The position numbers and the translations under genes were made by a program. A DNA stretch of 64,000 bases from Pseudomonas sp. NCCP-436 (GTDB lineage Bacteria > Pseudomonadota > Gammaproteobacteria > Pseudomonadales > Pseudomonadaceae): the NCBI RefSeq assembly GCF_019656335.1, contig NZ_BPLZ01000006.1, positions 151,973 through 215,972 on the forward strand, read 5' to 3'. Under the pieces are notes generated by a model. It did no database searches. It was not told where the DNA came from and saw only the letters and a program-made list of their open reading frames with translations. The number at the start of each line of letters is the position of its first letter. Positions within the stretch are counted from its first letter, which is position 1. Shown here in pieces: positions 49,081 through 57,810 of this stretch.

Positions 49081-50700
49081 ATGTCGATCTACGAACAGGG
49101 CCTCGGCCGCGCCGCCGTCAACCACGTTGCCCTCAGCCCGCTGAGCTTCATCGAGCGTACCGCGGCGGTATATCCGCACTACCCGGCCGTGGTGCATGGT
49201 TCGATCCGCCGCAACTGGGCCGAGACCTACGCGCGCTGCCGCCGCCTGGCCTCGGCACTGGCCGGCCGCGGCATCGGCAAGGGCGACACGGTGGCAGTGA
49301 TGCTGCCAAATATCCCGGCCATGCTCGAAGCGCATTTCGGTGTACCGATGATCGGCGCGGTGCTCAACACCCTCAACGTGCGCCTGGACGCCGAGGCCAT
49401 CGCCTTCATGCTGCAGCACGGCGAAGCCAAGGTGGTGATCGCCGACCGCGAGTTCTTCGATGTCATTCACGCCGCCATCGGCATGCTCGACCACCCGCCA
49501 CTGGTGATCGACGTCGATGACCCCGAGTACGGCGAAGGCCAGCCGGTCAGCGACCTGGATTACGAAGCCTTCCTCGCCGAGGGCGACCCCGAGTTCGCCT
49601 GGCAGTGGCCGGAAGACGAATGGCAGGCCATCAGCCTCAACTACACCTCCGGCACCACCGGCAATCCCAAGGGTGTGGTCTATCACCACCGTGGCGCCTA
49701 CCTGAACTCGCTGGGCAACCAGATGACCTGGAACATGGGCAACCACCCGGTCTACCTGTGGACCCTGCCGATGTTCCACTGCAACGGCTGGTGCTATCCC
49801 TGGACGGTGACCGCGCTGGCCGGCGTGCACGTGTTCCTGCGCCGCGTCGACCCGGCAAAGATCCTCAACCTGATTCGCGACGAGCAAGTCACTCACCTGT
49901 GCGGCGCGCCCATCGTGCTCAATGCGCTGGTCAACATGCCGCCAGAAGCCAAGGCTGCCATCGACCACCCGGTCAAGGCCATGGTCGCTGGCGCCGCGCC
50001 ACCGGCCAAGGTAATCGGCGCGGTGGAGGAAATGGGCATCCACGTCACTCACGTCTACGGTCTCACCGAAGTCTACGGCCCGGTGACCCTGTGCGCCTGG
50101 CACGCCGAATGGGACGAACTGCCGTTGGAGGAACGCGCCACCATCAAGGCCCGCCAGGGCGTGCGCTACCCGACTCTGGAAGGGGTGATGGTCGCCGACC
50201 CGAAAACCCTCGAGCCGGTACCACGCGATGGCCAGACCATCGGCGAGATCTTCATGCGCGGCAACACTGTGATGAAAGGCTACCTGAAGAACCCCAGCGC
50301 CACCGCCGAAGCCTTCGAGGGCGGCTGGTTCCATACCGGCGACCTGGCCGTGTGCCATCCGGACGGCTACGTGGAAATCCGCGACCGCCTCAAGGACATC
50401 ATCATTTCCGGCGGCGAGAACATCTCCACCATCGAGGTCGAAGGCGTGCTCTATCGCCACCCTGCCGTGCTGGAAGCCGCCGTAGTCGCCCGCCCGGACG
50501 AGAAATGGGGCGAGACGCCCTGCGCCTTCATCACCCTGAAGAGCGGTCAGCAGGTCAGCGACAGCGAGATCATGACCTTCTGCCGTGAACACCTGGCCGG
50601 GTTCAAGGTACCCAAGACCGTGGTCTTCACCCAACTGCCGAAGACCAGCACCGGCAAGATCCAGAAGTTCGTCCTGCGCGACATGGCCAAGGCTCTGTAA
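49081..50700 (+). CDS. Acyl-CoA synthetase (AMP-forming), DmdB-like
   Basis: 539-residue adenylate-forming enzyme that activates a carboxylic acid to its CoA thioester. P-loop YTSGTTGNPKG (about 188-198), the A5-type YGLTEVYGPVT, the GDLAV/DRLKDIIISGGENIS hinge region and the catalytic Lys in TSTGKIQKF are all present. Overall it resembles the group containing 3-methylmercaptopropionate-CoA ligase (DmdB) and medium-chain acyl-CoA ligases. No DmdA demethylase is in the window, so the substrate could equally be a plain short or branched fatty acid. First gene of the plus-strand cluster. Confidence 0.9.
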   Translation: MSIYEQGLGRAAVNHVALSPLSFIERTAAVYPHYPAVVHGSIRRNWAETYARCRRLASALAGRGIGKGDTVAVMLPNIPAMLEAHFGVPMIGAVLNTLNVRLDAEAIAFMLQHGEAKVVIADREFFDVIHAAIGMLDHPPLVIDVDDPEYGEGQPVSDLDYEAFLAEGDPEFAWQWPEDEWQAISLNYTSGTTGNPKGVVYHHRGAYLNSLGNQMTWNMGNHPVYLWTLPMFHCNGWCYPWTVTALAGVHVFLRRVDPAKILNLIRDEQVTHLCGAPIVLNALVNMPPEAKAAIDHPVKAMVAGAAPPAKVIGAVEEMGIHVTHVYGLTEVYGPVTLCAWHAEWDELPLEERATIKARQGVRYPTLEGVMVADPKTLEPVPRDGQTIGEIFMRGNTVMKGYLKNPSATAEAFEGGWFHTGDLAVCHPDGYVEIRDRLKDIIISGGENISTIEVEGVLYRHPAVLEAAVVARPDEKWGETPCAFITLKSGQQVSDSEIMTFCREHLAGFKVPKTVVFTQLPKTSTGKIQKFVLRDMAKAL

Positions 50701-50714
50701 CGACACCTCCTCTC

Positions 50715-50740
50715 GCTCTCCCCCACTCGCGGGGGAGAGC
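50715..50740. repeat. REP-like palindrome between synthetase and permease genes
   Basis: GCTCTCCCCC-N6-GGGGGAGAGC is a perfect 10-bp stem. CTCTCCC/GGGAGAG palindromes of this sort are dispersed in many Pseudomonas genomes. Only one copy occurs in this window, so repeat status is inferred. Confidence 0.45.
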
Positions 50741-50798
50741 CGAATGAACCGTTTTCACAACAACAAGAAACGGCCCAGGCGGCCGACGGAGATCCCTC

Positions 50799-52172
50799 AT
50801 GCAAATTTTCAAGCGCCGTGACGGCGACGAACAACCGCACTGGCCCTTCGGCCCGTTCAAGGTGCGCCTGCCCTTCGTGCATTACCGCTGGGAAACCGCG
50901 GAGATGCTGCAGGCGCTGATCATGTTCGTGGTCAGCCTGGCGATGATCCCGCTGCTGGAAAAGTATCTCGGCCTGCCCTATGACGTGGCCCTGGCCTACG
51001 TGGTGGTGTGCGGCATCGGTTTCATGCTGCCGGCGCTGCTCGGCGTACCTTTCGTACCCGGCTGGATCACCCCCGGCATCCCCGTGGTACTGCTGTTTCT
51101 CGGCAACTACGAGCCCGGCCCGCAGGCGATCCAGGCATTGTTCGCCCTGCAGTTCCTGGTCTTCGTGATCTTCCTCGTGCTTGGCGTCACCCGCCTGGGC
51201 AGTGCCCTGGTACGGCTGATTCCCAACTCGATGAAGGGCGGCATCATCATCGGTGCCGGTATCGCGGCACTGATGGGCGAGATCAGCGCCGGCGGCCGCC
51301 TGGCCAACACCCCGATCTCCCTGGTGCTGGGCAGCCTGATCTGCCTGTACCTGATGTTCTCGGTGTCGTTCAAGGGGCTGACCGAGCGCGTGCCCTTCGC
51401 CCGCAAGATCGTCAACTACGGCATGGTGCCGGGCATGCTGATCGCCATTTTCATCGGCATCGGTGTGGGCGAGTACAAGATGCCGGACGTGAAGTGGGGC
51501 ATCACTGCGCCGGCCTTCGGCGAGATGTGGAACTACCTGCCGTTCAACGTCGGTTTCCCCGGCCTGGATGTCTTCCTGCTGGCCGTTCCCACCGCGGTGA
51601 TCGCTTACGTGATCGCCTTCGGTGACATCATCGTCGGCCAGTCGCTGATGCAGCGCGCCGATGAACTGCGTACCGACGAAGTGATCGAAAACAACGTCGA
51701 CCGTGTACACCTGGTAACCGCCATCCGCAACGCCCTGCACGCCTTCTTCGCGCCCTACCCGGGCCTGGCCGGCCCGCTGTGGACGGCAGTGGCGGCAACC
51801 ATGGCCGAGCGCTACAAGTACGGGCGCAAGGCAATGGATTCCATCTACAGCGGCGCCGGCACCTTCTGGATCACCGGTTTCGCCGCCCTGTTCATGCTGC
51901 CGCTGGTCAGTTTCTTCCAGCCGGTACTGCCGATCGCCCTGTCACTGACCCTGATCCTCACCGGTTACATCTGCTTGATGGTCGGGTTCGAGCAGCTCAA
52001 CAACAACACCGAGCGCGGCATCGCCGGCACCATGGGGGTAGTGCTTGCCGTCTACGGCGCGGGCTGGGGCCTGGCCGCCGGTGCCGCGCTGTACATCCTG
52101 GTCGAGCGCACCCATCTGCTTAAATTCACCAGCATCAAGGACAAACCGAACGAAGCGGCCGAAGCCGACTGA
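50799..52172 (+). CDS. NCS2/SLC23-like permease
   Basis: 457 residues, about 12-14 membrane helices. It has an amphipathic start (FKRRDGDEQPHWPFGPFKV), a GFMLPALLGVPFVPGWITPGIP segment split over two helices, and the conserved-looking AFGDIIVGQS loop. The overall look is of the nucleobase/ascorbate (NCS2, SLC23) transporter superfamily, but I cannot see classic purine-site motifs. Placed between acyl-CoA synthetase and acyl-CoA dehydrogenase genes, it may import the carboxylate that the cluster degrades. GGAG precedes the ATG. Confidence 0.8.
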   Translation: MQIFKRRDGDEQPHWPFGPFKVRLPFVHYRWETAEMLQALIMFVVSLAMIPLLEKYLGLPYDVALAYVVVCGIGFMLPALLGVPFVPGWITPGIPVVLLFLGNYEPGPQAIQALFALQFLVFVIFLVLGVTRLGSALVRLIPNSMKGGIIIGAGIAALMGEISAGGRLANTPISLVLGSLICLYLMFSVSFKGLTERVPFARKIVNYGMVPGMLIAIFIGIGVGEYKMPDVKWGITAPAFGEMWNYLPFNVGFPGLDVFLLAVPTAVIAYVIAFGDIIVGQSLMQRADELRTDEVIENNVDRVHLVTAIRNALHAFFAPYPGLAGPLWTAVAATMAERYKYGRKAMDSIYSGAGTFWITGFAALFMLPLVSFFQPVLPIALSLTLILTGYICLMVGFEQLNNNTERGIAGTMGVVLAVYGAGWGLAAGAALYILVERTHLLKFTSIKDKPNEAAEAD

Positions 52173-52231
52173 GTTCATCCGTTCACCCAGCGCCGTGCCT
52201 GTCGCGGCGCCTCAGCTGTCGAGGTTGCACC

Positions 52232-54004
52232 ATGCCCGAGTTCAACGCCCCGCTGCGCGACATGCGCTTCGTCCTCCATGAGGTGTTCCAGGCCCCCAAC
52301 CTGTGGGCACGCCTGCCGGCCCTGGCGGAAACGGTGGACGCCGACACCGCCGACGCCATCCTCGAAGAGGCGGCCAAGGTCACCGGCGGCCTGATCGCTC
52401 CGCTCAACCGCAGCGGCGACGAGGAAGGCGCACAGTGGCATGACGGCGTGGTTACCACCCCGCAGGGTTTCAAGGAGGCCTACGCCACCTACACCGAAGG
52501 CGGCTGGGTGGGCCTGTCCGGCAACCCGGAGTACGGTGGCATGGGCATGCCCAAGATGCTCGCCGTGGCCTTCGAGGAAATGCTCTACGCCGCGGGCTCC
52601 AGCTTTGCGCTGTACTCGGCGCTGAGTTCCGGTGCCTGCCTGGCCATCGACGCCCATGCCAGCGAGGAACTGAAGTCCACCTACCTGCCGCCGATGTACG
52701 AAGGCCGCTGGGCCGGCTCGATGTGCCTGACCGAGGCCCATGCCGGCACCGACCTGGGCATCATCAGAACCCGCGCCGAGCCTCAGGCCGACGGCAGCTA
52801 CAAGGTCACCGGCAGCAAGATCTTCATCACCGGCGGCGAGCAGGATCTGACCGAGAACATCATCCATCTGGTGCTGGCCAAACTACCGGACGCCCCGGCA
52901 GGTCCCAAGGGCATCTCGCTGTTCCTGGTGCCCAAGGTGATGGTGGGTGCCGACGGCAGTCTCGGCGAACGCAACGCCGTCAGCTGCGGCTCGATCGAGC
53001 ACAAGATGGGCATCAAGGCCTCGGCGACCTGCGTGATGAACTTCGACGGCGCCACCGGCTACCTGATCGGCGAGGTCAACCGCGGCCTGGCGGCGATGTT
53101 CACCATGATGAACTACGAACGCCTGTCCATCGGCATCCAGGGCATCGGCTGCGCCGAAGCGTCCTATCAGTCGGCTGTGGCCTACGCCCGTGATCGTCTG
53201 CAAAGCCGCGCACCAACCGGCCCGGTAGCCAAGGACAAGCTGGCGGATCCGATCATCGTGCACCCGGACGTGCGCCGCATGCTGCTGACCATGAAGGCCA
53301 TGACCGAAGGCGGCCGCGCGTTCGCCTGCTATGTCGGCCAGCAGCTGGATCTGGCCAAGTACGCCGACGATACCGACGAGCGGCAGAATGCCGAGGCACT
53401 GGTCGCCCTGCTCACTCCTGTGGCCAAGGCCTTCTTCACCGACACCGGCCTGGAAAGTTGCGTGCATGGCCAGCAGGTGTTCGGCGGCCACGGCTACATC
53501 CGCGAATGGGGCCAGGAGCAACTGGTGCGCGACGTGCGCATCGCACAGATCTACGAAGGCACCAACGGCATCCAGGCCCTCGACCTGCTCGGGCGCAAGG
53601 TGGTGGCCAACGGCGGTGCCGCGCTGCGCCTGTTCGCCGCCGAGGTGCGCGCCTTCGCCCATGATCACGAAGCCACCTACGGCGCCCTGCTGCTTGAGGC
53701 GCTGGAGCGTCTGGAAGCCGTCAGCGGCTGGCTGCTGGAGCAGGCCAAGACTGAGCCCAACGCAGTCGGCGCAGCCTCGGTGGAGTACCTGCACCTGTTC
53801 GGCTACGTCGCCTACGCCTACATGTGGGCACGCATGGCGGCGGTGGCGCAGAACAAGCAGGCAGAGGATGAAGCCTTCTACGGCGGCAAGCTCGCCACCG
53901 CCGAGTTCTTCTTCACCCGCCTGCTGCCACGCACTCTAAGCCTGGAAGCGAGCATCCGTGCCGGTAGCCAGCCGCTGTATGGCCTGGCCGCCGAGCAATT
54001 CTGA
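52232..54004 (+). CDS. Acyl-CoA dehydrogenase, long DmdC-like form
   Basis: 590 residues, about 200 longer than standard acyl-CoA dehydrogenases. It has an N-terminal helical extension, the core with CLTEAHAGTDLG (about 165-176), and the catalytic Glu442 in IYEGTNGIQ. A C-terminal helical domain (about 470-590) follows, as in 3-methylmercaptopropionyl-CoA dehydrogenase (DmdC) and related enzymes. The FAD-dependent step would follow the synthetase. A strong terminator lies 78 bases after the stop. Confidence 0.92.
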   Translation: MPEFNAPLRDMRFVLHEVFQAPNLWARLPALAETVDADTADAILEEAAKVTGGLIAPLNRSGDEEGAQWHDGVVTTPQGFKEAYATYTEGGWVGLSGNPEYGGMGMPKMLAVAFEEMLYAAGSSFALYSALSSGACLAIDAHASEELKSTYLPPMYEGRWAGSMCLTEAHAGTDLGIIRTRAEPQADGSYKVTGSKIFITGGEQDLTENIIHLVLAKLPDAPAGPKGISLFLVPKVMVGADGSLGERNAVSCGSIEHKMGIKASATCVMNFDGATGYLIGEVNRGLAAMFTMMNYERLSIGIQGIGCAEASYQSAVAYARDRLQSRAPTGPVAKDKLADPIIVHPDVRRMLLTMKAMTEGGRAFACYVGQQLDLAKYADDTDERQNAEALVALLTPVAKAFFTDTGLESCVHGQQVFGGHGYIREWGQEQLVRDVRIAQIYEGTNGIQALDLLGRKVVANGGAALRLFAAEVRAFAHDHEATYGALLLEALERLEAVSGWLLEQAKTEPNAVGAASVEYLHLFGYVAYAYMWARMAAVAQNKQAEDEAFYGGKLATAEFFFTRLLPRTLSLEASIRAGSQPLYGLAAEQF

Positions 54005-54081
54005 GAACCTGCGCATGGTCAGCTGCGCGTCGGCCCCGACTCGCAAGACCAAGAACAGATTCAGCAACTGTTGAGCGTGTT

Positions 54082-54110
54082 GCGCGGCTGCCTCGGCGCC
54101 GCGCTTTTTT
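54082..54110 (+). terminator. Intrinsic terminator inside the catabolic cluster
   Basis: GCGCGGC-N9-GCCGCGC followed by six T, between the acyl-CoA dehydrogenase and thiolase genes. It implies either a separate promoter for the thiolase or reduced expression of the last two genes. Confidence 0.9.
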
Positions 54111-54167
54111 ATTCCCGTAGTGGGTCGCGCGACCCAAGCATGCGCCGGACATCGGCGAGGAAATGTT

Positions 54168-55346
54168 ATGCGTGAAGTTGTGATAGTCGCCGCCTGCCGT
54201 ACCGCCATCGGCAGCTTCCAGGGCTCGTTGAGCCGTATTCCCGCACCGCAGCTGGGTGCGACCGTGATCCGCGAACTGCTGGCTCGTACCGGCATCGAGG
54301 GCGAACAGGTCGACGAGGTGATCCTCGGCCAGGTGCTCACCGCCGGCAGCGGGCAGAACCCGGCGCGGCAGAGCGTACTGCTCGCCGGTCTGCCGCACAC
54401 CGTGCCGGCCATGACTCTGAACAAGGTCTGCGGCTCCGGCCTCAAGGCGGTCATCCTCGGCGCCCAGGCCATTCGCGGCGGCGATGCCGAGATCGTCATC
54501 GCCGGTGGCCAGGAGAACATGAGCCTGTCGCCCTACGTCATGCCGGGCGCACGCAGCGGCCTGCGCATGGGCCATGCACAACTGGTCGATACGATGATTC
54601 AGGACGGCCTGTGGGACGCCTTCAACGACTACCACATGGGCATCACCGCGGAGAACCTGGCCGAACAGTACGGCGTGTCACGCGCCGAGCAGGACGCCTT
54701 CGCCCTGCGCTCGCAGCAGCGCGCCCAGGCCGCCATCGAGGCCGGTCGTTTCGACGACGAGATCGTCCCGTTGGAAATTCCCCAGCGCGGCGCCGAGCCG
54801 CTGCGTTTTGCCCAGGACGAACAACCACGCGCCGGCACCAGCCTGGAAAGCCTGGCCAAGCTGCGTCCGGCATTCAAGGGTGAGGGTACGGTGACCGCCG
54901 GCAACGCCTCGACCCTCAACGACGGCGCCGCTGCCGTACTGCTGATGAGCGCCGAGAAGGCCGCCGAACTGCAACTGCCGGTGCTCGCGCGCATCGCTGC
55001 TCACGCCAGCGCCGGGGTAGACCCGGCGGTGATGGGCATCGGCCCGGTGTTCGCCAGCTGCAAGGCGCTGGAGCGTGCTGGCTGGAGCCTGGAGCAGCTG
55101 GACCTGATCGAGGCCAACGAAGCCTTCGCCGCCCAGGCCATTGCCGTCGGCCGCGAACTGCACTGGGACAGCGCCAAGGTCAACGTCAACGGCGGTGCCG
55201 TCGCCCTCGGCCACCCCATCGGTGCCTCCGGCTGCCGCATCCTGGTCAGCCTGCTCCACGAAATGCAGCGCCGCGACGCTCGCCGCGGCCTGGCCACGCT
55301 GTGCATCGGCGGCGGCCAGGGCGTGGCGCTGGCGGTCGAACGCTGA
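54168..55346 (+). CDS. Acetyl-CoA C-acetyltransferase (thiolase)
   Basis: 392-residue thiolase II-type enzyme. The acyl-accepting Cys88 (KVCGSG), the His in GHPIGASG and the second Cys in TLCIGGGQG are all present. It would release acetyl-CoA at the end of beta-oxidation or condense two acetyl-CoA. GAGGAA precedes the ATG at 54168; the frame upstream to 54120 is discarded. No 3-hydroxyacyl-CoA dehydrogenase or enoyl-CoA hydratase gene is adjacent. Confidence 0.94.
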   Translation: MREVVIVAACRTAIGSFQGSLSRIPAPQLGATVIRELLARTGIEGEQVDEVILGQVLTAGSGQNPARQSVLLAGLPHTVPAMTLNKVCGSGLKAVILGAQAIRGGDAEIVIAGGQENMSLSPYVMPGARSGLRMGHAQLVDTMIQDGLWDAFNDYHMGITAENLAEQYGVSRAEQDAFALRSQQRAQAAIEAGRFDDEIVPLEIPQRGAEPLRFAQDEQPRAGTSLESLAKLRPAFKGEGTVTAGNASTLNDGAAAVLLMSAEKAAELQLPVLARIAAHASAGVDPAVMGIGPVFASCKALERAGWSLEQLDLIEANEAFAAQAIAVGRELHWDSAKVNVNGGAVALGHPIGASGCRILVSLLHEMQRRDARRGLATLCIGGGQGVALAVER

Positions 55347-55424
55347 AACAATCGCCAACCCGGGTGGATCGCAGCTGCCGATCCCCCGCCCCTTTCCTTC
55401 ACTGACAAGAACAAGAGAGACCCC

Positions 55425-56291
55425 ATGCGAACCCTGACCACCCTGACCGGCAACAGCCAGAAACTCGATGGTGGCGCCATGTTCGGCAACGCGCCCAAGG
55501 CGCTCTGGCAGCGCTGGATGCCGGCCGACGAGCTGAACCGCATCGACCTCGGCTGCCGCGCCCTGCTGGTGCAGGAGGATGAACGCAACATCCTGGTGGA
55601 AACCGGCATCGGCGCCTTCTTCAGCCCCGAGATGAAGCAGCGCTTCGGCGTGCAGGAAGACCATCACGTACTGCTCGACGAGCTGGCAAAGCTCGGCCTG
55701 AGCGATGCCGACATCGATATCGTGGTGCTGACCCACCTGCACTTCGATCATGCCGGTGGCCTGCTCGCGGCCTGGGAAGAAGGCCAGCCGGCGCGCCTGC
55801 TGTTTCCCAGCGCCCGTTTCCTCACCGGCCGTCGTCAATGGCTACGTGCGCGCCAGCCGCACGCCCGTGACCGTGCCTCCTATATTCCGGAGTTGCTCGA
55901 CCTGCTGGAGGCCAGCGGCCGTCTGGAGCTGATCGACGAAGGCAGCCACTGCGAGCTGCTCGGCCCGGACTGGCGCCTGCACTGGAGCGACGGCCACACC
56001 CCGGGCCAGCTGCTGCCGGAAGTCGCCATGCCGGGCGGCCCGGTGGTCTTCCCGGGCGACCTGATCCCCGGTGCGCCCTGGGTTCACCTGCCAATCACCA
56101 TGGGCTACGACCGCTTCCCCGAAGGCCTGATTGAGGAAAAGCAGGCACTGCTGGCGGACTTGCTGGAGCGCGGCGGCCGCCTGGTGTTCACCCATGACCC
56201 GACCACCGCCATGGGCCGCGTGGCCCGGGACGACAAGGGTCGCTACTGCCTCAGCGAGCAATATCCGACAGTTCGCGCCCTGGCCGGCTAA
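55425..56291 (+). CDS. Metallo-beta-lactamase-fold hydrolase
   Basis: 288 residues, no signal peptide. The metal-binding motif [10 protein letters not shown] is intact, with further ligands likely in [15 protein letters not shown] and FTHDPTT. Quorum-quenching lactonases and some thioesterases have this architecture. In this cluster a thioester- or lactone-hydrolysing role is plausible but unproven. Confidence 0.88.
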   Translation: MRTLTTLTGNSQKLDGGAMFGNAPKALWQRWMPADELNRIDLGCRALLVQEDERNILVETGIGAFFSPEMKQRFGVQEDHHVLLDELAKLGLSDADIDIVVLTHLHFDHAGGLLAAWEEGQPARLLFPSARFLTGRRQWLRARQPHARDRASYIPELLDLLEASGRLELIDEGSHCELLGPDWRLHWSDGHTPGQLLPEVAMPGGPVVFPGDLIPGAPWVHLPITMGYDRFPEGLIEEKQALLADLLERGGRLVFTHDPTTAMGRVARDDKGRYCLSEQYPTVRALAG

Positions 56292-56343
56292 TGCCGGCGC
56301 TTGACGCTGCACGGACTGTGGCGACAGCATCGGCATTTTTCTC

Positions 56344-56369
56344 AGTGGCCCGAAGTGCTTCGGGCCACT
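56344..56369. other. Perfect 12-bp hairpin between the hydrolase and ybaK-like genes
   Basis: AGTGGCCCGAAG-TG-CTTCGGGCCACT. The T-run lies before the stem rather than after it, so it is not a standard plus-strand terminator. It may still mark the end of the catabolic transcript or be a palindromic repeat. Confidence 0.4.
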
Positions 56370-56397
56370 CCAGTTACCACAGATCGGGAGTCATTAC

Positions 56398-56883
56398 ATG
56401 AGCCTGGCATCCGTGCGCGCCTTTCTTGCCGACAAGGCGCCGGACATCACCATCATCGAGCTGGAAACCAGCACCGCCACCGTGGCACTGGCCGCAGCCG
56501 CTCACGGCGTCGCTCCAGGGCAGATCGCCAAGACTCTGGCCTTTCGCATCGGCGAGCGTGAGGTGCTAATCGTCGCCCGTGGCGATGCCCGAATCGACAA
56601 CCGCAAGATGAAAGAATGCTTCGGCACCAAGGCCAAGATGCTCGATGCCGAAACCGTGATGGCCCTGACCGGGCATCCGGTCGGCGGCGTCTGCCCGTTC
56701 GGCCTGGCCACCCCGCTGAGCGTTTATTGCGACCGCTCACTGCTGGCCTTCGATGAAGTAATACCCGCCGCCGGCGACATTCACAGCGCAGTGCGCATCA
56801 CCCCGCTGCGCATGGCCGAACTGGTCGACGCTCAATGGATCGATGTCTGCCAGGAGGTAACCGCCGAGGCCGAAGCCGGCTGA
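56398..56883 (+). CDS. ybaK: YbaK/EbsC-family aminoacyl-tRNA deacylase
   Basis: 161 residues of the YbaK/ProX editing-domain family, which hydrolyses mischarged tRNAs such as Cys-tRNA-Pro or Ala-tRNA-Pro. Features are GQIAKTLAFRIG with the conserved Lys, MKECFGTKAKMLDAE and GGVCPFGLATP. The precise tRNA specificity within the family cannot be read from sequence. GGGAG precedes the ATG. Confidence 0.86.
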   Translation: MSLASVRAFLADKAPDITIIELETSTATVALAAAAHGVAPGQIAKTLAFRIGEREVLIVARGDARIDNRKMKECFGTKAKMLDAETVMALTGHPVGGVCPFGLATPLSVYCDRSLLAFDEVIPAAGDIHSAVRITPLRMAELVDAQWIDVCQEVTAEAEAG

Positions 56884-56891
56884 GACGGCCT

Positions 56892-57188
56892 TCAACTGCC
56901 GCCGGAAATGCGCACGCTGGCCCCTATTGCCGCAGGCAGCGACAGGGGCAGCAACAGGGTATCGAGCAGCACGCTGCCAGGCAGATCGAGCCCCGGATAG
57001 CGCGGTGCCTCAGCGCCGAAGTGATCCATTGGGCAACAGCCATCAGTGAGCGCATACCAGTCCAGCCGCGTACCAGCGTAGACCACCGGCGCACCGGGCT
57101 TGGCCGCATCCAAGGTGCGCACAGTGGCGCAGCCGCCCTGGCTCAACAGCAGTACGGCGCATACAAACAGGCGGGTTTTCTTAGTCAT
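56892..57188 (-). CDS. YceK/YidQ-type small lipoprotein
   Basis: 98 residues: signal peptide with lipobox QGGC (Cys20), then a short domain with [12 protein letters not shown] and a C-terminal hydrophobic hairpin [17 protein letters not shown]. This is the pattern of YceK/YidQ (DUF1375) lipoproteins of unknown function. It overlaps the ubiX 3' end by eight bases. Confidence 0.82.
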   Translation of the reverse strand: MTKKTRLFVCAVLLLSQGGCATVRTLDAAKPGAPVVYAGTRLDWYALTDGCCPMDHFGAEAPRYPGLDLPGSVLLDTLLLPLSLPAAIGASVRISGGS

Positions 57189-57810
57189 CCGACACCAAAT
57201 GATGCTCGCCCCAGCGTGGCAGCATGTCCTGGGGAATATTCAGGCAGTTGAGAATCCGCGCCACCACGAAATCCACCAGATCATCCAGCGTCTGCGGCTG
57301 ATGATAGAAACCGGGCGATGCCGGCAGAATGGTCACGCCCAGGTTCGACAGTTTGAGCATGTTCTCCAGATGGATGCTCGAATAGGGCGCTTCGCGAGGC
57401 ACCAGAATCAGTTGGCGCCGCTCCTTCAGTGCCACGTCGGCGGCACGTTCGATCAGGTTGTTGCAGGCACCGCTGGCAATCGCCGACAGCGTGCCGGTGC
57501 TGCACGGCACCACCACCATCGCCGCCGGCGCCCCGGAGCCGGAGGCCACCGGAGCCATCCAGTCCTCCTTGCCGTAGACGCGGATCTGCCCGGGTGCAGC
57601 GCCGGTGTACTCGGTGAGAAACTGCGCCATCGCCTGCGGCTTGGCCGGCAGTGCCACGTCGGTCTCGGTGGCCATCACTAGCTGTGCGGCCTTGGAGATC
57701 AGAAAGTGCACCTCACGCTCTTCCTGCACCAGGCAATCGAGCAGGCGCAGACCGTATTGCGCGCCTGAGGCGCCGGTCATCGCCAGCGTTATGCGTTCCG
57801 GTCCCGACAT
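57181..57810 (-). CDS. ubiX: UbiX, flavin prenyltransferase
   Basis: Makes prenylated FMN, the cofactor of UbiD decarboxylase in ubiquinone synthesis. 209 residues with [17 protein letters not shown], the [27 protein letters not shown] block (split by the flavin site) and [14 protein letters not shown]. It starts one base before the mpl stop. ubiD is not in the window. Confidence 0.95.
   Translation of the reverse strand: MSGPERITLAMTGASGAQYGLRLLDCLVQEEREVHFLISKAAQLVMATETDVALPAKPQAMAQFLTEYTGAAPGQIRVYGKEDWMAPVASGSGAPAAMVVVPCSTGTLSAIASGACNNLIERAADVALKERRQLILVPREAPYSSIHLENMLKLSNLGVTILPASPGFYHQPQTLDDLVDFVVARILNCLNIPQDMLPRWGEHHLVSDD

Noticed and set aside
49081..54004. A full DMSP demethylation pathway
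   Set aside because: DmdB- and DmdC-like enzymes are present, but neither DmdA nor DmdD is seen, so the pathway cannot be claimed.
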